Assembly (NCBI GenBank): GCA_963921195.1
Contig: OY992537.1
Span: 93,330,736-93,394,735 of the forward strand
Direction of reading: 5' to 3'
Source of the DNA: Pegoplata infirma
Lineage: Eukaryota > Arthropoda > Insecta > Diptera > Anthomyiidae
DNA length: 64,000 bases
The notes under the pieces were generated by a model, which saw nothing but the letters and a program-made list of their open reading frames with translations, did no database searches and was not told where the DNA came from. Both the position numbers and the translations under genes were made by a program. Positions 33,266 to 45,134 of the stretch are shown in pieces; within the stretch, counting starts at the first letter, position 1, and each line of letters opens with the position of its first letter.

Positions 33266-33521
33266 TATTACTTGCTATTCCATGCCAAAGGAATTGAAAT
33301 ATCAGTCGAGGACCCCATTAAGTTTATATATTATTGACCCATTTCTAAGACACTTTAGCTATATACATCTGTTCATCTGTCTGTGGAAAGCAATATGCAG
33401 TCCAAACTAAAAAAGCCTTACATTTTGTAAATAAGTGCAAAAATTAGTGCAAAAAATTGTTTTTACATTTTGGAGAGTATAAAAGATTCGGCACCGAAGA
33501 ATTTAACACTCTCACTTGTTT
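33266..33521 (+). mobile_element. mini-me-like repeat, 5'-truncated
   Basis: GAAATATCAGTCGAGGACCC, TATATATTATTGACC, a short GTTCATCTGTCTGTGG tract, then GGAGAGTATAAAAGATTCGG, hairpin and CACTCTCACTTGTTTT. The TATACCC terminus is missing. Confidence 0.75.
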
Positions 33522-33525
33522 TATG

Positions 33526-34231
33526 TACATTTGATAAACAAATGGAACATTTTTATGTGAAATGTTTAGACTTGTTGAAAAAGTAGTTTTGGTAAAAATG
33601 GGGATGATTTTAGGTGAATAAAAAATGTTTAATGAAAAAAAAAAAAATTTTATAAAAAAAATTAAAAAAAAAAAAAAATTTGATAAAAAAATTTGAAAAA
33701 AAAATTGATGAAAAAAAAAATTTTTTGATGTAAAAAAAATTGATGAAAAAAAATTTTTTGATGAGAAAAAAAAATTGATAAAAAAATTGTTTATGTAATA
33801 AAAAATTTGTGTAAAAATAAATTGACGAAAAAAAAAATTATGTAAAAAAAATTATGAAAAAAAAATTATACAAAAAAAAAAAAAATAAATTAATCAAAAA
33901 AAAAATTTGATGAAAAAAAAATTTAATAAAAAAAAAAAATTAAAGAAAAAAAAATTGATGAAAAAAAAAAAATTAATGAAAAAAAAAAATTTAATGAAGA
34001 AAATAATTTAATGAAAAAAATTTAATGTATTATGTTACTTTTTATTCACCAGCTGGTGAAAAACGGTTTTATTCACCACGAGGCGAATTATTATCCAAGT
34101 TAGTAAAATTTTTGGTTTTAAGAAAATGAAAATAGTAATTCTCATTTTCTTTTTCGTTAATTGTTAGCTTATATAGTCAAACTGAGGTGGCGTCCTGCAA
34201 CTTTTTTAAAATTAGACACCAGCCTAAAAAC
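33526..34231 (+). repeat. Composite repeat: edge, A-rich array, cassette
   Basis: The unit runs from GTACATTTGATAAACAAATG through an A-rich ATTGATG array (33620-34027) to the GGTGAA cassette ending GACACCAGCCTAAAAAC at 34231. It is the most complete copy free of mini-me insertions. A hAT element has inserted at its right end. Confidence 0.8.
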
Positions 34232-34539
34232 CAATGTTGGCAATCGATACCTTTTCAATACCGTTATCCGTTACAAAACCCTTTAAATTGAATACCGGTA
34301 CCAATACCAATACCGAAACTTAGTTTTGGTATCGGATACCGGTATCCAAAAACCTTTTCCTTCGATACCGGTACGTACCGGTATTGAAACGGTATTAAAA
34401 CGGTTTTTCCTTAAAAACATGTTTTTTTTACAAAAAAAATAATAGAAAATTTGTAATTTTTTTGGTTTTTGTAAATAAAAAATCGTACTCCAAATGCCTC
34501 CCCGAAGTCTCATAAAAATCAAAAAAATCTTTGGGCACC

Positions 34540-35075
34540 CACATCAGAACGAAAATTAATTCGACACTTATTTTTTTTAGCGGCCCAAACTCATATTTAG
34601 GAGGTTCGATTTGCATGGAGGGAAATTTATCTTTTTCAGTTTTTTACGATTTACGTCTATTTGCTCAAAACTAATATAGGCGTATTTGGTATTAGATAAA
34701 AGGTAATTAAAATGATGCTAATAACGTGTAAAAAAAGTAAATATTTTTCGACTTATTAACAAAAATGTCCAACAATTCTGTAATTTTACTCAATATGACG
34801 AAAAGTTGTGCATGTTTGGACCGTTCTTTGCACATGGAGATAGGTTTTCCAAAGACCTTTCATTTGGTATGCACCATGACTAGGTTTATTTGTATAATAT
34901 ATGAGATAAACGCAAAAAACTGAAAAATTACCGTTTCTTCCCCCTCATTTTCACCCCCTAAATATGAATTTGGGCCACTAAAAAAAATACGTTTCCCTTT
35001 ATTTTTTATACTCTACAAAATAAAACCAATTCCATAAAGATCGGCGGGTGACACTAGGGAGATCTTCCTTGTAAG
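34540..35075. mobile_element. Harbinger-like MITE, left end eroded
   Basis: From AGAACGAAAATTAATTCGAC through AGCGGCCCAAACTCATATTT to GGGTGACACTAGGGAGAT and CTTCCTTG followed by TAA; closely parallels 13207-13802. The left terminus is not recognisable. Confidence 0.65.
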
Positions 35076-35400
35076 TCGAATTTAACTCTTCCACTTTTTT
35101 ACATATTTTTTTTACTTTCTGCAACAAATGAAACCTTTATATGTCAGAATAACTTCAAAGTCCTGCACTTTGATCAAGGGGATAAGAAAATTACAGTTTT
35201 CTCGGTCCGCCCCCTTTTGTAGGTGTGGTCCGGCAACGTCCCCGCCGACCCCCTAAGAAAACGCAATTTAAATTTTTTTTCACATTTTTAAGCACATTTT
35301 AGCAAAAATGCTAAAAATAAATACGTAAATACGTGTTTTAGTATTAAAATTGAAAAAAATTTAAGTTTTTATGCGTTTTTTATATTTTTAACATTTTTTT
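35076..35400. mobile_element. mini-me-like pieces inside the hAT element
   Basis: TCGAATTTAACTCTTCCAC and GGTCCGCCCCCTTTTGTAGG with AACGTCCCCGCCGACCCCCT match internal parts of mini-me copies at 8.9 and 45.9 kb. Boundaries unclear. Confidence 0.5.
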
Positions 35401-35664
35401 CGATAATACCGGTACGTACCGGTATCGACGTTTCGGTATCGGTAATACCGTAACCGATTCAACTCAAATACCGTAACCGATACCGATACCGAAATAAATA
35501 AAAAAACGATGCCAATACCGATATCGATACCGTTATTCGTTTCGATTGCTAACCTTGCTAAAAACTCTGTCATGTTAAACAAATAAAAACTACAGTGCTT
35601 ATGCTTTCAAAGCCCTTTGGATGTTTTGGTCTACTACTTATATTTTTTTGTTAATTTCACTTAA

Positions 35665-36100
35665 AGCTAAGTAAGTTGTTCACCGGTGAAATAAAATGTT
35701 TCGAAACATCAATTAATTTGTAGCGAAAATTTGACAGTCATATGTTTGGTTATGTTTTGCGCGTCAGAATACATAAAATAACTTTAAATAATATTTTTTT
35801 GGTAATTTATGTGATATAATTAATGTTTACAGTCCCAAACACTTATAATTACTACATTTTACATCTGAATGTTAAATTTCACCGCTTTTTAATTGGTCTG
35901 TACAATTTAAAAAAATGTTGCTTATAGTGTTGATGCGTATTGATGCAACATATACCGGGTTATTTTGCCGGTTTTTCACCAGTGAACAGAATACCTCTTC
36001 AGCGAAATTTTTACGCTTTTGTAAAGCCAGTGTGAAATTTATGTTTTTTTTATATGGAGTTTGACAGATTTTCACGTGAAAACCGAGCAACTTACCCACC
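35665..36100. mobile_element. TTAA-flanked MITE (piggyBac-type)
   Basis: Flanked by TTAA at 35661-35664 and 36101-36104. Termini AGCTAAGTAAGTTG and CAACTTACCCACC are imperfect inverted repeats, followed inward by TTCACCGGTGAAA and TTTTCACGTGAAAA. The TTAA duplication is the piggyBac signature; the ends do not start CC(C), so the assignment is tentative. Confidence 0.6.
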
Positions 36101-36104
36101 TTAA

Positions 36105-36912
36105 GATAAAAATTCGTGTTGAACAGTATTATCAATGAATTTCTTGAATTTCTATAACTTTGCTAAATTGCGGTTTATATAATTTGTAATTAGTTGTTAT
36201 TGCTGTATAAATTTGACCATCCCTTGTCTGTTTGAATATAAATTTATTTAATCATCCTGTATAGAACAAAATATGTTACCTTTATGTAATCAATTTCATT
36301 CATCTATAAAATTTAATCCTTAATCCTGATTTGTTGTGCTTCCCATCCAAAAATCATAGTGTTAAAGAAAAATTAATAAATTATTTGGAAAATTCAATTC
36401 AAATATTTTTTTTACCAAAAAAAAAAAACGATTGCTAACAATTTGTAGAATTGTAGTTATGCATACAAAATATGAAAAGGGATTAAATTTTACGTCTAAA
36501 AATCTCTTTATGAAGCAATATAATTGAGATTTAAATTAAAACAAAAATTATATAAAATATTAGCCAATAATCGCTTTATAATCTGCAATATTAAATGAAA
36601 AATTAATACAATAAATGTATTAAATATTTAATAAAAATTAATATAAAAATTTGTAGCAAAAAAAATTTACGAAATGTTTTTTGTCAATAAAAGAATTGTT
36701 ACAATTAAGAAAACTGTACTCTCAAAAAAATTATACACTCGAAAAAAAATGTACATTTTAACCATTTTTTTACAAAATGACAAAACATTCACGGATTTGA
36801 CCAAGTTGAATTTAATTTTTTTTTGAGTGAAGTATTTTTTAGTGGTCAAATTATGGATTTGGTCTTAAAACTCTATATTTAAATTTTTAACCAAATTTGA
36901 CAATTTTAACCT
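36105..36912. other. Unassigned AT-rich stretch
   Basis: A possible MITE start (ACTCTCAAAAAAATTATACAC and CACTCGAAAAAAAATG near 36718-36755) has no clear partner. Otherwise nothing seen. Confidence 0.45.
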
Positions 36913-37139
36913 GTGCCGCTGGGGGGTTAAATTTTTTTTTTAACATTTTATGTATTAACACGAAAAAATTACTTTTTTGAATTTCGTTGATTGTCGGGAA
37001 AATTATTGTTTCAATAATTTGACCAGCAAACACGTCAAATTATTGAAAAAATAATTTTCCCGACAAACAACGAAATTCGAAAAAAGTAATTTTTCGTTTT
37101 AATACATAAAATGTTTAAAAATTTTAACCCCCAGCGGCA
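36913..37139. mobile_element. Palindromic element, arms GTGCCGCTGGGGG
   Basis: Two arms of about 105 bp face each other around 37025 (GACCAGCAAACACGTC loop). Shared arm landmarks are GCCGCTGGGGGTTAAA, AACATTTTATGTATTAA, AAATTACTTTTTT and AATTATTGAAA. This would form a strong cruciform or hairpin RNA. Confidence 0.85.
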
Positions 37140-37185
37140 TGGGTAAATGTTGTATAACATGAGTTATATTCAAGTCAAATAGAAA

Positions 37186-37747
37186 ACAAGTAGAACAGTT
37201 AAATTCGACATGGTCGAATCTATTAATAACCTCCACAATTCCCTTTTTTAAATAAATTTTTTAACATGAAAAAAATGAACAATTTTGATGCGAAATATTT
37301 TATTTTAATTAAAAACCTTTTTTTGACATTTCTGTAAAAAAAAGAAAAATTAATTATTTTTTTTTGTGAGTGTAACTTTTTTTCGAGTGTAAATTTTTAT
37401 TTTTAGTGTAAAAATATTTCTGAGTGACAAAAATACTTTGTAAAGTAATGTTGTTGCTTATCAATGTTTTTAAAGTTCGTTTTTTAAAGCTTGGTTTTTT
37501 CTACACGTGAATTTAAGGTCAAGCAAATCTGAAATTCACGATTTTGCTAATAATTTTTGAACCCCTAAACCGATTCGGCTTCAACACAAACGAGACCAGG
37601 GGAATAACAAATATATAAGTTTCAGGACCTTCAGAATTGTCGTTCGAAAGTTAGCGTTGTTTTTATCTCATAAGTTCGAGTAAAACCCTTGACGAAATTC
37701 ACTCTTTTGCTCCTAACTTTTAAAAAACTGGACCGATTTCGCTGGAA
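37186..37747 (-). mobile_element. mini-me-like 3' half, reversed
   Basis: AACAAGTAGAACAGTTAAAT, a TTCGACATGGTCGAA hairpin and ACCTCCACAATTCCC mark the inverted 3' end; the sequence follows 5452-5700 and 11378-11990. It stops inside GACCGATTTCGCTGGAA where the CACTC MITE copy 2 begins. Confidence 0.75.
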
Positions 37748-37842
37748 AAACATTTGAAAAGTATCCCAGTAATTATTCATTTGTTTTAACAAACACAACA
37801 TTTTTTTTTTGCTGTTAATAAAATTTTCGAAAATAAATAACG

Positions 37843-38773
37843 CCCCGACTAAAAAAGCTTAGATATAGTAACATATTATTTAATATATTTATACATGGCC
37901 ATACACAGTACTATACATAATTATATGTTAATGTATCTTGTATCAAGTTTTACACACAACATTTAATATGGTGCCATATAAAAGGATATCGAATCATGCT
38001 CCACATACAATATATAAAGCTTTATTAAATTAGATATTGCATATAATATTTTATATGACTCCATGAATGACCTCATACAAGATTAGATAAATAAATATAT
38101 GATATACAACTCAATTTCTGACCTCATACAAGATGAGATATACATATATATATGGTGCCGAATCGGGGAAAAAAAGTTTTCTAACTGCCGAGAAAATTTT
38201 TTAAAATTTCCAGACACAAATAATTTTTGCGTTTTGGAGTTAAGAATTTCATTAAAAATGGTTTAAACAAAAAAAATTTAGCCAAATTTTGAAAAATTTT
38301 ACAAGTCCTGAAAAAGTTTTACTAAGTCCTGAATAAAAAATATTTTTGGTACATTTTTTGCGTTTTGAAGTAAAAATTTATTAACAAAGTTTGAGAAATT
38401 TTTTTTTAAATTTCGAATTTTAAAATTTAAATTTCGAATTTCGGACACAATTTTTTTTTTGTCAATTTTTTTTCCATTTCCCGAAAAAACTTGGGATAAA
38501 TTTGAAAATTATGAGATAAAAAAAAAAAATATTTCATGCAAAATTATAAAAATTTTATCTTATGATATAAAATTATATACAATTATATCAAATTAGATAA
38601 ACCCAATATTCGGATCAAAAACGATCATATTTAATCTAATATAACAAATTTTGAGCTATTTTGATCCACCAATTTCATCATATTATTTTATCCAAATACG
38701 TGTTGGACCATATGTAATTATATGGCTCAATTTCAAATTATATATGGACCTGTATATTTATTTTTAGTCGGGG
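37843..38773. mobile_element. CCCCGACTAAAAA element, 931 bp
   Basis: Ends CCCCGACTAAAAA and TTTTTAGTCGGGG are 12-13-bp inverted repeats. The interior is AT-rich with many ATATAATTATATG, ATACAAGATTAGAT and ATCTAATATAAC motifs, resembling the foldback at 2484. Copy 1 of the surrounding MITE reads past this point, so it is an insertion. No target duplication is evident. Confidence 0.7.
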
Positions 38774-38966
38774 TCCCTTTCATTTGTTTAAAAACAATTT
38801 CGAAAAAAAACCTACGAAAACATTAAAAATTAATGATTGTTGTGTTAGTTTTACCAACAAATTAAAAAAAAAGATTACCTACGAAAACATTAAAAATTAA
38901 TAATTTCGTAGGTTAGATTTACAATTTTTCTATTGAATTATATTTTAAAAAATGTTTAATAAAATT

Positions 38967-39030
38967 TTGGGGAATCGATTCCGCAATCAACTACATTCTG
39001 GCCAGACACTCTACCCATCTTGCCAAAGTT
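38967..39030 (-). ncRNA. tRNA-derived segment, second copy
   Basis: The minus strand has TTGGCAAGATGGGTAGAGTG and GCGGAATCGATTCCCC with the spacing of the 16495 copy. Substitutions in the B-box arm make it less tRNA-like. Not a functional tRNA. Confidence 0.5.
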
Positions 39031-39458
39031 ACTTGATACAAACATGTTTTTATGTTTCTATAAATAATTTTTTGAATTTTTTGCCTACAAAAAAAATAAC
39101 CCACACAAGTAGGTAATAAAAAATAATGATTTGAAAAAAAAACAACGTACATAAATTATTATAGATATAAAAGAAGAATCACTTATTTTAACTTACATTA
39201 CAAAAGTAAATCACTTTAAGAATGCTTATGAAAGTCTTTATTTTTTATATTGGTATTTTTGAAACAAAGAACAGAAATAGTCATTTGAAAAACTAAACAT
39301 TAAACAAATGTATTTTCTTTTAAAAACGACAAAACGTAAAACTTTTTAAATAAACTACAAACAGTTAATGACATCATTTTTTGAGTGTACGATTTTTCCT
39401 ATTTTCAAGACCCCACATATCGGGAAAAAAACAACAGAAGCCAAAAATTTTTGCACTA

Positions 39459-40224
39459 CACTCAAAAAAATAAACTGGTAAAACGCCTGGTAAAATGCCT
39501 TGTAATCCCGTTCTACCAATATTTAACAATTTTCCTTGTTTTTTAACAAAAAATCTTGTACTTTGCTCAAACGAGAACTACAGTTTTATTGGTAATTTTA
39601 CAAATTTATTTTCGTAATTGTATTCTACCATTTTGAAAGGTTATTTTACAAAAGAAACTGTAATTTTACAACAAAGATTTTATTACGAGGATTCTAGTTG
39701 ATTTACAAAAAAAAAAAAGTTATATTACAAAAATTATGTTATACAAGGATTTATGTTGTTTAACAAAAAAACAATTTTTTTTTGTAAATTTTCTATTTTT
39801 TTAAAAAAATTTTCCAAGTCCCGGACAATTTTTTTTTTATTGAAAAATATTTAAAAATAAGTTGAAAAAATTTTGAAAAAATTTATTACGAAGATTTTTG
39901 TTAATTTACAAAAAAAAAAAAAAACAGTTATTTTATTACAAGGATTTATGTTGTTTTTTGTAAAATTTTGGTTTGTAAATTTACCATTTTTTTAAAACAT
40001 ATTTACCATTTTTTTTTTGTAAGTTCACCATGTTTTTTTTATTTTTCCGGTGTTAAAACAATATTTTTACCAATAAAATTGGTTATTTTACCAATTTTTA
40101 GCGCATTTAAAATAACGAGGAAATCCTCGTAATTTTACGAGAATTTTACCTACCTCCTATTTTACGAGAATAGCCTCGTAAAATCAAAAGATTTTTTTGG
40201 TAGCTTTCCAAAGTTTTTTGAGTG
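39459..40224. mobile_element. CACTC MITE with ACCAATTTTAC interior
   Basis: Ends CACTCAAAAAAATAAACTGG and AAAGTTTTTTGAGTG; flanks TA and TT (one substituted). The interior repeats TTGGTAATTTTAC, ACAAGGATTTATGTTGTTT and CCTCGTAATTTTACG motifs on both strands. It has the same TIR as the others but unrelated inner sequence. Confidence 0.75.
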
Positions 40225-40344
40225 TTGGATGGTCGTAAGGAAATCCAACAGAAGTCTGAAATTTTGGCAATATCATTTTTTTGTAAAGGCCAAATTATAT
40301 TCTAAGTTTTTTCTTTTTTCGGTTGAGTTGACATGTTAAACTCA

Positions 40345-40421
40345 TGAGTTATATTCAAGTCAAATTGAAAAAAAAAATAGCGGGTACCGTTTCAACATTT
40401 CAAAAATAAGGGACACTTTAT
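40345..40421. mobile_element. Fragment of the GAGTGTCCC foldback
   Basis: AGCGGGTACCGTTTCAACAT to AAAATAAGGGACACTTTA matches the right end of 3763-4869. GAGTTATATTCAAGTCAAAT before it recurs at 37161. Confidence 0.6.
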
Positions 40422-40462
40422 TGAATATATTCTACGGTAATCGCAACAACATTTTCCATGTA

Positions 40463-40628
40463 AGAGAATAATCACAATTGGAGCGGGAAGCGTTTTTCCG
40501 CAACTGTTTACATACGTTTTATATGACAAAAAAATTCCGCCGCGTTTTTCCGCCAAACTAGATTCAATTCTATTTTTATGAGGACAATTGCGTTTTTCCG
40601 CTTCCCGCTCCAATTGTGATTATTCTCT
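40463..40628. mobile_element. Hairpin MITE, 30-bp perfect arms
   Basis: AGAGAATAATCACAATTGGA then GCGGGAAGCG faces its perfect inverse ending 40628. The loop contains GCGTTTTTCCGC repeats. No related copy is seen in this window. Confidence 0.85.
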
Positions 40629-42158
40629 AAAATTATTTTTAAAAAAAATACTTGCTCCAAATATCGATTGCTTTCGGGACAATTGTAAACAAAAATCATT
40701 GATTCTGGAATGTAACGTAGAATCAGTTGCAGGGTAATATGATGAGTTCTGCAAACAATTATTTGGAACAGAAAATTTGGCTGTTGTCCAATTAACCGTT
40801 CATATTTTTACATTAACTGCTATATGCTGTTATTATGCGACAACAGATAACAAACACAATTTAAATGTTTAATTATGTTTAATTTAAAATTTAAGTGTAA
40901 AATCCAAACAAACATATAGGTATTATAATAATATTTACATTCAATGGAGGCCAAATTCAATATAATCTGCAATACATATGGGGCATTCCATGTCAAATCG
41001 GACACTTTGAAATTTTTTTTTTTAGATTTTACCAATTTGTTTACAGTTTTTAGTACCCTTTGAAAACTCCTTCGTGGTAAATTTTGAGATTTTTTTGATG
41101 ACCCGTTCAAAAGATATCGAATTTTTAAAAATTGGTAGTTTGTTCCTTTACTCAAACTTCTTTTCATCATAACTTCTTCAATAATAGTCCAAATTTCATT
41201 TTTTTTCTAAAAATTTTTGTTTTTTTACGTACTTTTTAAAAAAAAATCCCAAAAAATTCTTAAAAGCGCTCTAGTATGCGATTTTTAAGTTTTAAAATTT
41301 AAATCTCATTTTTGAAAATGTTTGTACTCTTCGATTTTTTTGAAATTTTTTTGTGTAAAACTTCTATCGATTCCACAAATTTTTTGCCCAGCAGGATCGT
41401 GGGATAACGATTATTACTATTTTTTAAAATTTTTTTAAAAAATTTTATTGTAATTTTCCAATCTTAAAATCATTTCTACTGCTTCAATGGTGCGTCATAG
41501 AGGGGTCATTTGTAAGACCGACCCCCATTAATTTTTACGTCTTAACATATTATTGGAACTAACTAATACCTTATCTCCAATTTCTAAGGGGGCTCCCACA
41601 TAATACGACATTTTTTTAAATTTGCTCCAACCGCTCTAACTGCCCTAATAGTGCCCTTAGACCAACAAAATGTATGACCGACCAACCACAATTTTTCCTG
41701 AACACACCTACCCTCTATCTCTAATATTTAAGGCGGTCCCCATACAATTTTTTTTATTTTTTGTAAATTTGTTTTATTTAATCAGCTTCTACCGGTCCAC
41801 TGACTCCAACCGCTCTAACTGCCCTAATAGTGCCCTTAAATCAACAAAATGTATGACCGACCCACAATATTTTTTTAGTCCAAACATATTCTCTGAACAC
41901 ACCTATCCTCTATCTTTAACTGTTAAGGCGGCCCCCATACAATATTTTTTTTTTGTAAATTTGTTTTACTTAATCAGCTTCTACCGGTCCAATGGTGCGT
42001 CCGAGAGGGGTCATTAGTGAGACCGATCCCCATTTATTTTTACCCTATAATATTTTTTTAAAACGTACCTACGCCCTATCTCCACTCCCTAAATAGGCTT
42101 CCATTCAAAATTACATTTTTATAAAATTTGCTCCAACTGTTATTTGTATGGGAGCCTA

Positions 42159-43250
42159 CACCTAGAAAAGTTTTACAGTAACTATTTACGGTTATTCAAA
42201 ACAGTTTTTAGGTAAAGTTGTTTTAAACGTTTTATCGTTTGTTTTTCAAAAAAAACTAAATTATTGAAAGATTTATACAGTTGTTAAAACAATAAACTAC
42301 AAAAATTTACGGAAAATTTTTTTATTAGTTAAATTACACAGTGATACAAAATCGAACTTTCGGAATCGGAATGAGATGAAACCAAAAGCAAATGAAAGCT
42401 GACGTTCTCCATATCAAAACCCTCAAGGCCTTTTTTTTAGGTCAGAGCTAGATTTTATTTTACACGCATTTAAAGTTGGTGATTTTAAAGCATTTAAAGT
42501 TTTTGTGTACTAAACATGTCCTACTTTAAAAGCCCCTGGTGGTGCCCTTATTGGACATGTAGGGTCCAGTTTCCAAACTTAAGCTCAAAATTGCATCAGC
42601 TATGACTGGTATGAATTTTGCTGCAAACGGTCCAGTACCTATTTACTGAATAGCCAGATTATTAAAATAAACCACTGTACACCGGTGCGTATGATTGTTA
42701 TTTAAAGGCAATTATTAATATAAATCACGGGACACGGTTGCGTATGATTGTTATTTAAAGGCAATTACAATATTAATCATTCACCACTGATACAGTTTTC
42801 AAGCATTTATTATTATAATTATAATAAAAGTGCACTAACTTCAAATGCCTGTAAAACAAAATCTAGCTCTGAACTAGCAAAAAGCCTTGAGAGGTTTGTT
42901 ATGGAATATGTCAACTTTCATTTGCTTTTGGTTTCATCCCATTCCGATTTTGGGTGTTGCACTGTGTTATTTGTAACTGATTATACCGTATAATTTTACA
43001 GAAGTACGGTTTTTGTAGTTTGTTATTCAAAAAATTTTATTTTTACTTTACAAAATAAAAAATTGTAAACAGTTAAAATAACTGAAATATCGTTTGTTTT
43101 TACGGAATGTCTAGTCATTTATTAACGTTTAAAAATAACTGAAAAAGTATGTTGTTTCAAGTGAAATATAAGTAGTCCGTTTTTTAAAAGGAAAAACGAT
43201 TGATTTAAATGTTTTTTTCAGTTGAATTTACTTACAAAATATTTTGAGTG
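42159..43250. mobile_element. CACTC MITE with diverged left end
   Basis: TA on both sides; left end CACCTAGAAAAGTTTTACAG, right end CAAAATATTTTGAGTG. It interrupts GGGAGCC/TACTTATGGAGTGGAG, which matches GGAAGCCTATTTAGGGAGTGGAG-like sequence on the other strand at 42080-42115. It contains a foldback at 42337-42966. Confidence 0.75.
42337..42966. mobile_element. Foldback element, TIR ACACAGTG
   Basis: ACACAGTGATACAAAATCG..CGGAATGAGATGAAACC at the left faces its inverse (GGTTTCATCCCATTCCG..CACTGTGT) at the right; CAAAAGCAAATGAAAG and GAGCTAGATTTT are shared inner landmarks. A tandem of two about 60-bp units (GCGTATGATTGTTATTTAAA plus GGCAATTA) lies at 42670-42790. A related fragment is at 44880-45110. 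Confidence 0.75.
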
Positions 43251-43750
43251 TACTTATGGAGTGGAGATAGGGCGTAGGTATGTTTTAAAAAAATGTTGTA
43301 GGGTAAAAATAAATGGGGGTCGGTCTCACTAATGACCCCTCTAGGACGCACCATTGGACCGGTAGAAGCTAATTAAATAAAACAAATTTACAAAAAAAAA
43401 AATTATATGGGACCGCCTAAACAGTTAAAGATAGAGGGTAGGTGTGTTCAGAGAAAATGTTTGGACTAAAAAAATATTAATTCAAATTTTAAAAAGTACA
43501 AAAAACAAAAATTTTGAGAAAAAAAATTGAAATTTGGATCATTATTGAAGAAGTTATGAGTAAAAGAAGTTTGAGTAAAGGAACAAACTACCAATTTTTA
43601 AAAATTCGATATCTTTTGAACGGGTCATCAAAAAATCTGAAAATTTACCACGAAGGAGTTTTCAAAGGATACTAGAAACTGTAAACAAATTGGAAAAATC
43701 TAAAAAAAAAATTTTTTCAAAGTGTCCGATTTGACATGGAATGCCCCATA

Positions 43751-45130
43751 TATAAACAATCATTAAAATTATTAAGTGTTTACACTGCAAAATATTTTCT
43801 GTAAGCAATAGCAATAGAAATGATATATATAACAAAATAACCCAATTAAAATTTGCATTTCACAGTTCCTAAATTTTTGTGAGAAATAGCAGAACTTGTA
43901 AAAAGGACTCACTAAAGTGATTTCGGACACGATGAGTTAAGACCACGATGGACCCAGACCCAGTTGGGTCCCTCAATAATCGTCATAGTTTTTTGATCAA
44001 AAATATTGTAAAATTTGTCCGTTTCGCTCTACGATTCATTTGCCTGTAATTCTTAAAATAAAAGTTTTTCGCAATTAACTTTCATAACATTTTTTTGAAG
44101 AATCACTATGCAAAGATTTTTCTCTCATACTGTTTTGATCAGATCTAGGTGTTTTGAGCGGTTTATGTCAAAATTTGTGTCAAACTTTTTTTTGAAAAAT
44201 TCTCGTAATTTTTTAAATTGGGGAAAATCATATACATATTGAAAAAGTGCTACTCTATATCCTTGTTTGCATAGTTTTCCTGAGTTTTTCATTAGTCCTT
44301 CTATGTATGCTAGTTACCATTCCGTTTTCGTGCTTATGTGCTGGTACTAACTGTTATCTTTGGTCTAATTCTATTTGCTAACCAACACTCTATACAACTC
44401 CATGGCAACAGCAGTAATAGCAATCAGCAACATTTATTGTTTCATTGTGTTGCTATAACGAAAGAAATAATAACAAAAAAAACAAAAAAATTTAATTAAT
44501 TGAACAATGCTTTTCCACTCTACTTTACACTAATCGAGTTTGTATTGTTTCAATGCGACTTTTGTATAAATAAATCAAAATAGCCCCAAACCAACATCTG
44601 TTTCATGAAATTTATTGTTGATATTTTTTTTTTTGTTTTAGCCAAATATGAAACAATACGCATAATTCCATTAAATTTAAAATTTTGCAGATTATGTATT
44701 ATAGTTTAGACAATAAATAAAAATTATCACTGTTTTTGGTGGTATTTAATTTTTTTTTTATTTTTTAACAAAAAAAAAAAACAAAATGTTTGCAAAATTT
44801 TTAATGCATTATTTGTTGTTGTTTTTATAACCTTTACTAGGAAATGAGTAATCAGAGATTATACTGGAATTTACATACGTAGCAAATCATAATCGGAATG
44901 GGATGCAACCAAAAAAGTTAACATTTTCCTTAACAAATCCGTCAATGCTTTTTTTTAAATTTAGTGCTAGATTTTTTTAACATGCATTTGAAATTGGTGA
45001 ACTGTTTTTGGAATTATAATTATTTGTATAATTGGCGTATACTTAATTTTGTAATTGTCTTTAAATAACAATCATACGCAACGGAGCACAGTAGTTTATT
45101 TTTAATAACACTTTTAAACAATTTCAAACT
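43751..45130. other. Mostly unassigned; contains a foldback fragment
   Basis: GGACCCAGACCCAGTTGGGT and TTTGTCCGTTTCGCTCTACG (43945-44030) relate to the 48-kb MITE interior. AATCGGAATGGGATGCAACC to CAATCATACGCAACGGAGCA (44880-45085) is a partial ACACAGTG foldback. The remainder shows nothing. Confidence 0.55.
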
Positions 45131-45134
45131 TTTA

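Larger units (their letters stand above)
34232..35557. mobile_element. hAT-like element with 8-bp TSD CTAAAAAC
   Basis: Ends CAATGTTGGCAATCGATACC and its near inverse, finishing GATTGCTAACCTTG, flanked by CTAAAAAC at 34224-34231 and 35558-35565. The paralog at 15491 (inverse) reads CCTAAAAACATTATCATGTT with one copy of the octamer, which is the empty site. The subterminal regions are dense in ACCGGTACGTACCGGT and CGGTATCGGTA, typical of hAT transposase-binding clusters. The interior holds a partial Harbinger-like MITE and mini-me pieces; no transposase. Confidence 0.85.
37748..39387. mobile_element. CACTC-ended MITE, copy 2, 5'-truncated
   Basis: It joins copy 1 (16113-17639) at CCCAGTAATTATTCAT and follows it to TTTTTTGAGTG at 39387, then TA. 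About 90 bp of the left end are missing. It contains the tRNA-like segment but not the LTR-like unit, and it carries the CCCCGACT element instead. Confidence 0.85.
40979..43748. mobile_element. Long-TIR element, third copy, most complete
   Basis: TGGGGCATTCCATGTCAAAT at the left and its inverse ATTTGACATGGAATGCCCCA at the right, TA on both sides. Arms extend over 300 bp (CGATATCTTTTGAACGGGT, AAAGAAGTTTGAGTAAAGGA). The middle has four rather than three of the GACCGACC-type units. A CACTC MITE interrupts it at 42159-43250. No coding region. Confidence 0.9.

Noticed and set aside
42748..42993. 81-codon frame as a gene
   Set aside because: It lies within a foldback and a tandem duplication and has no recognisable motif.
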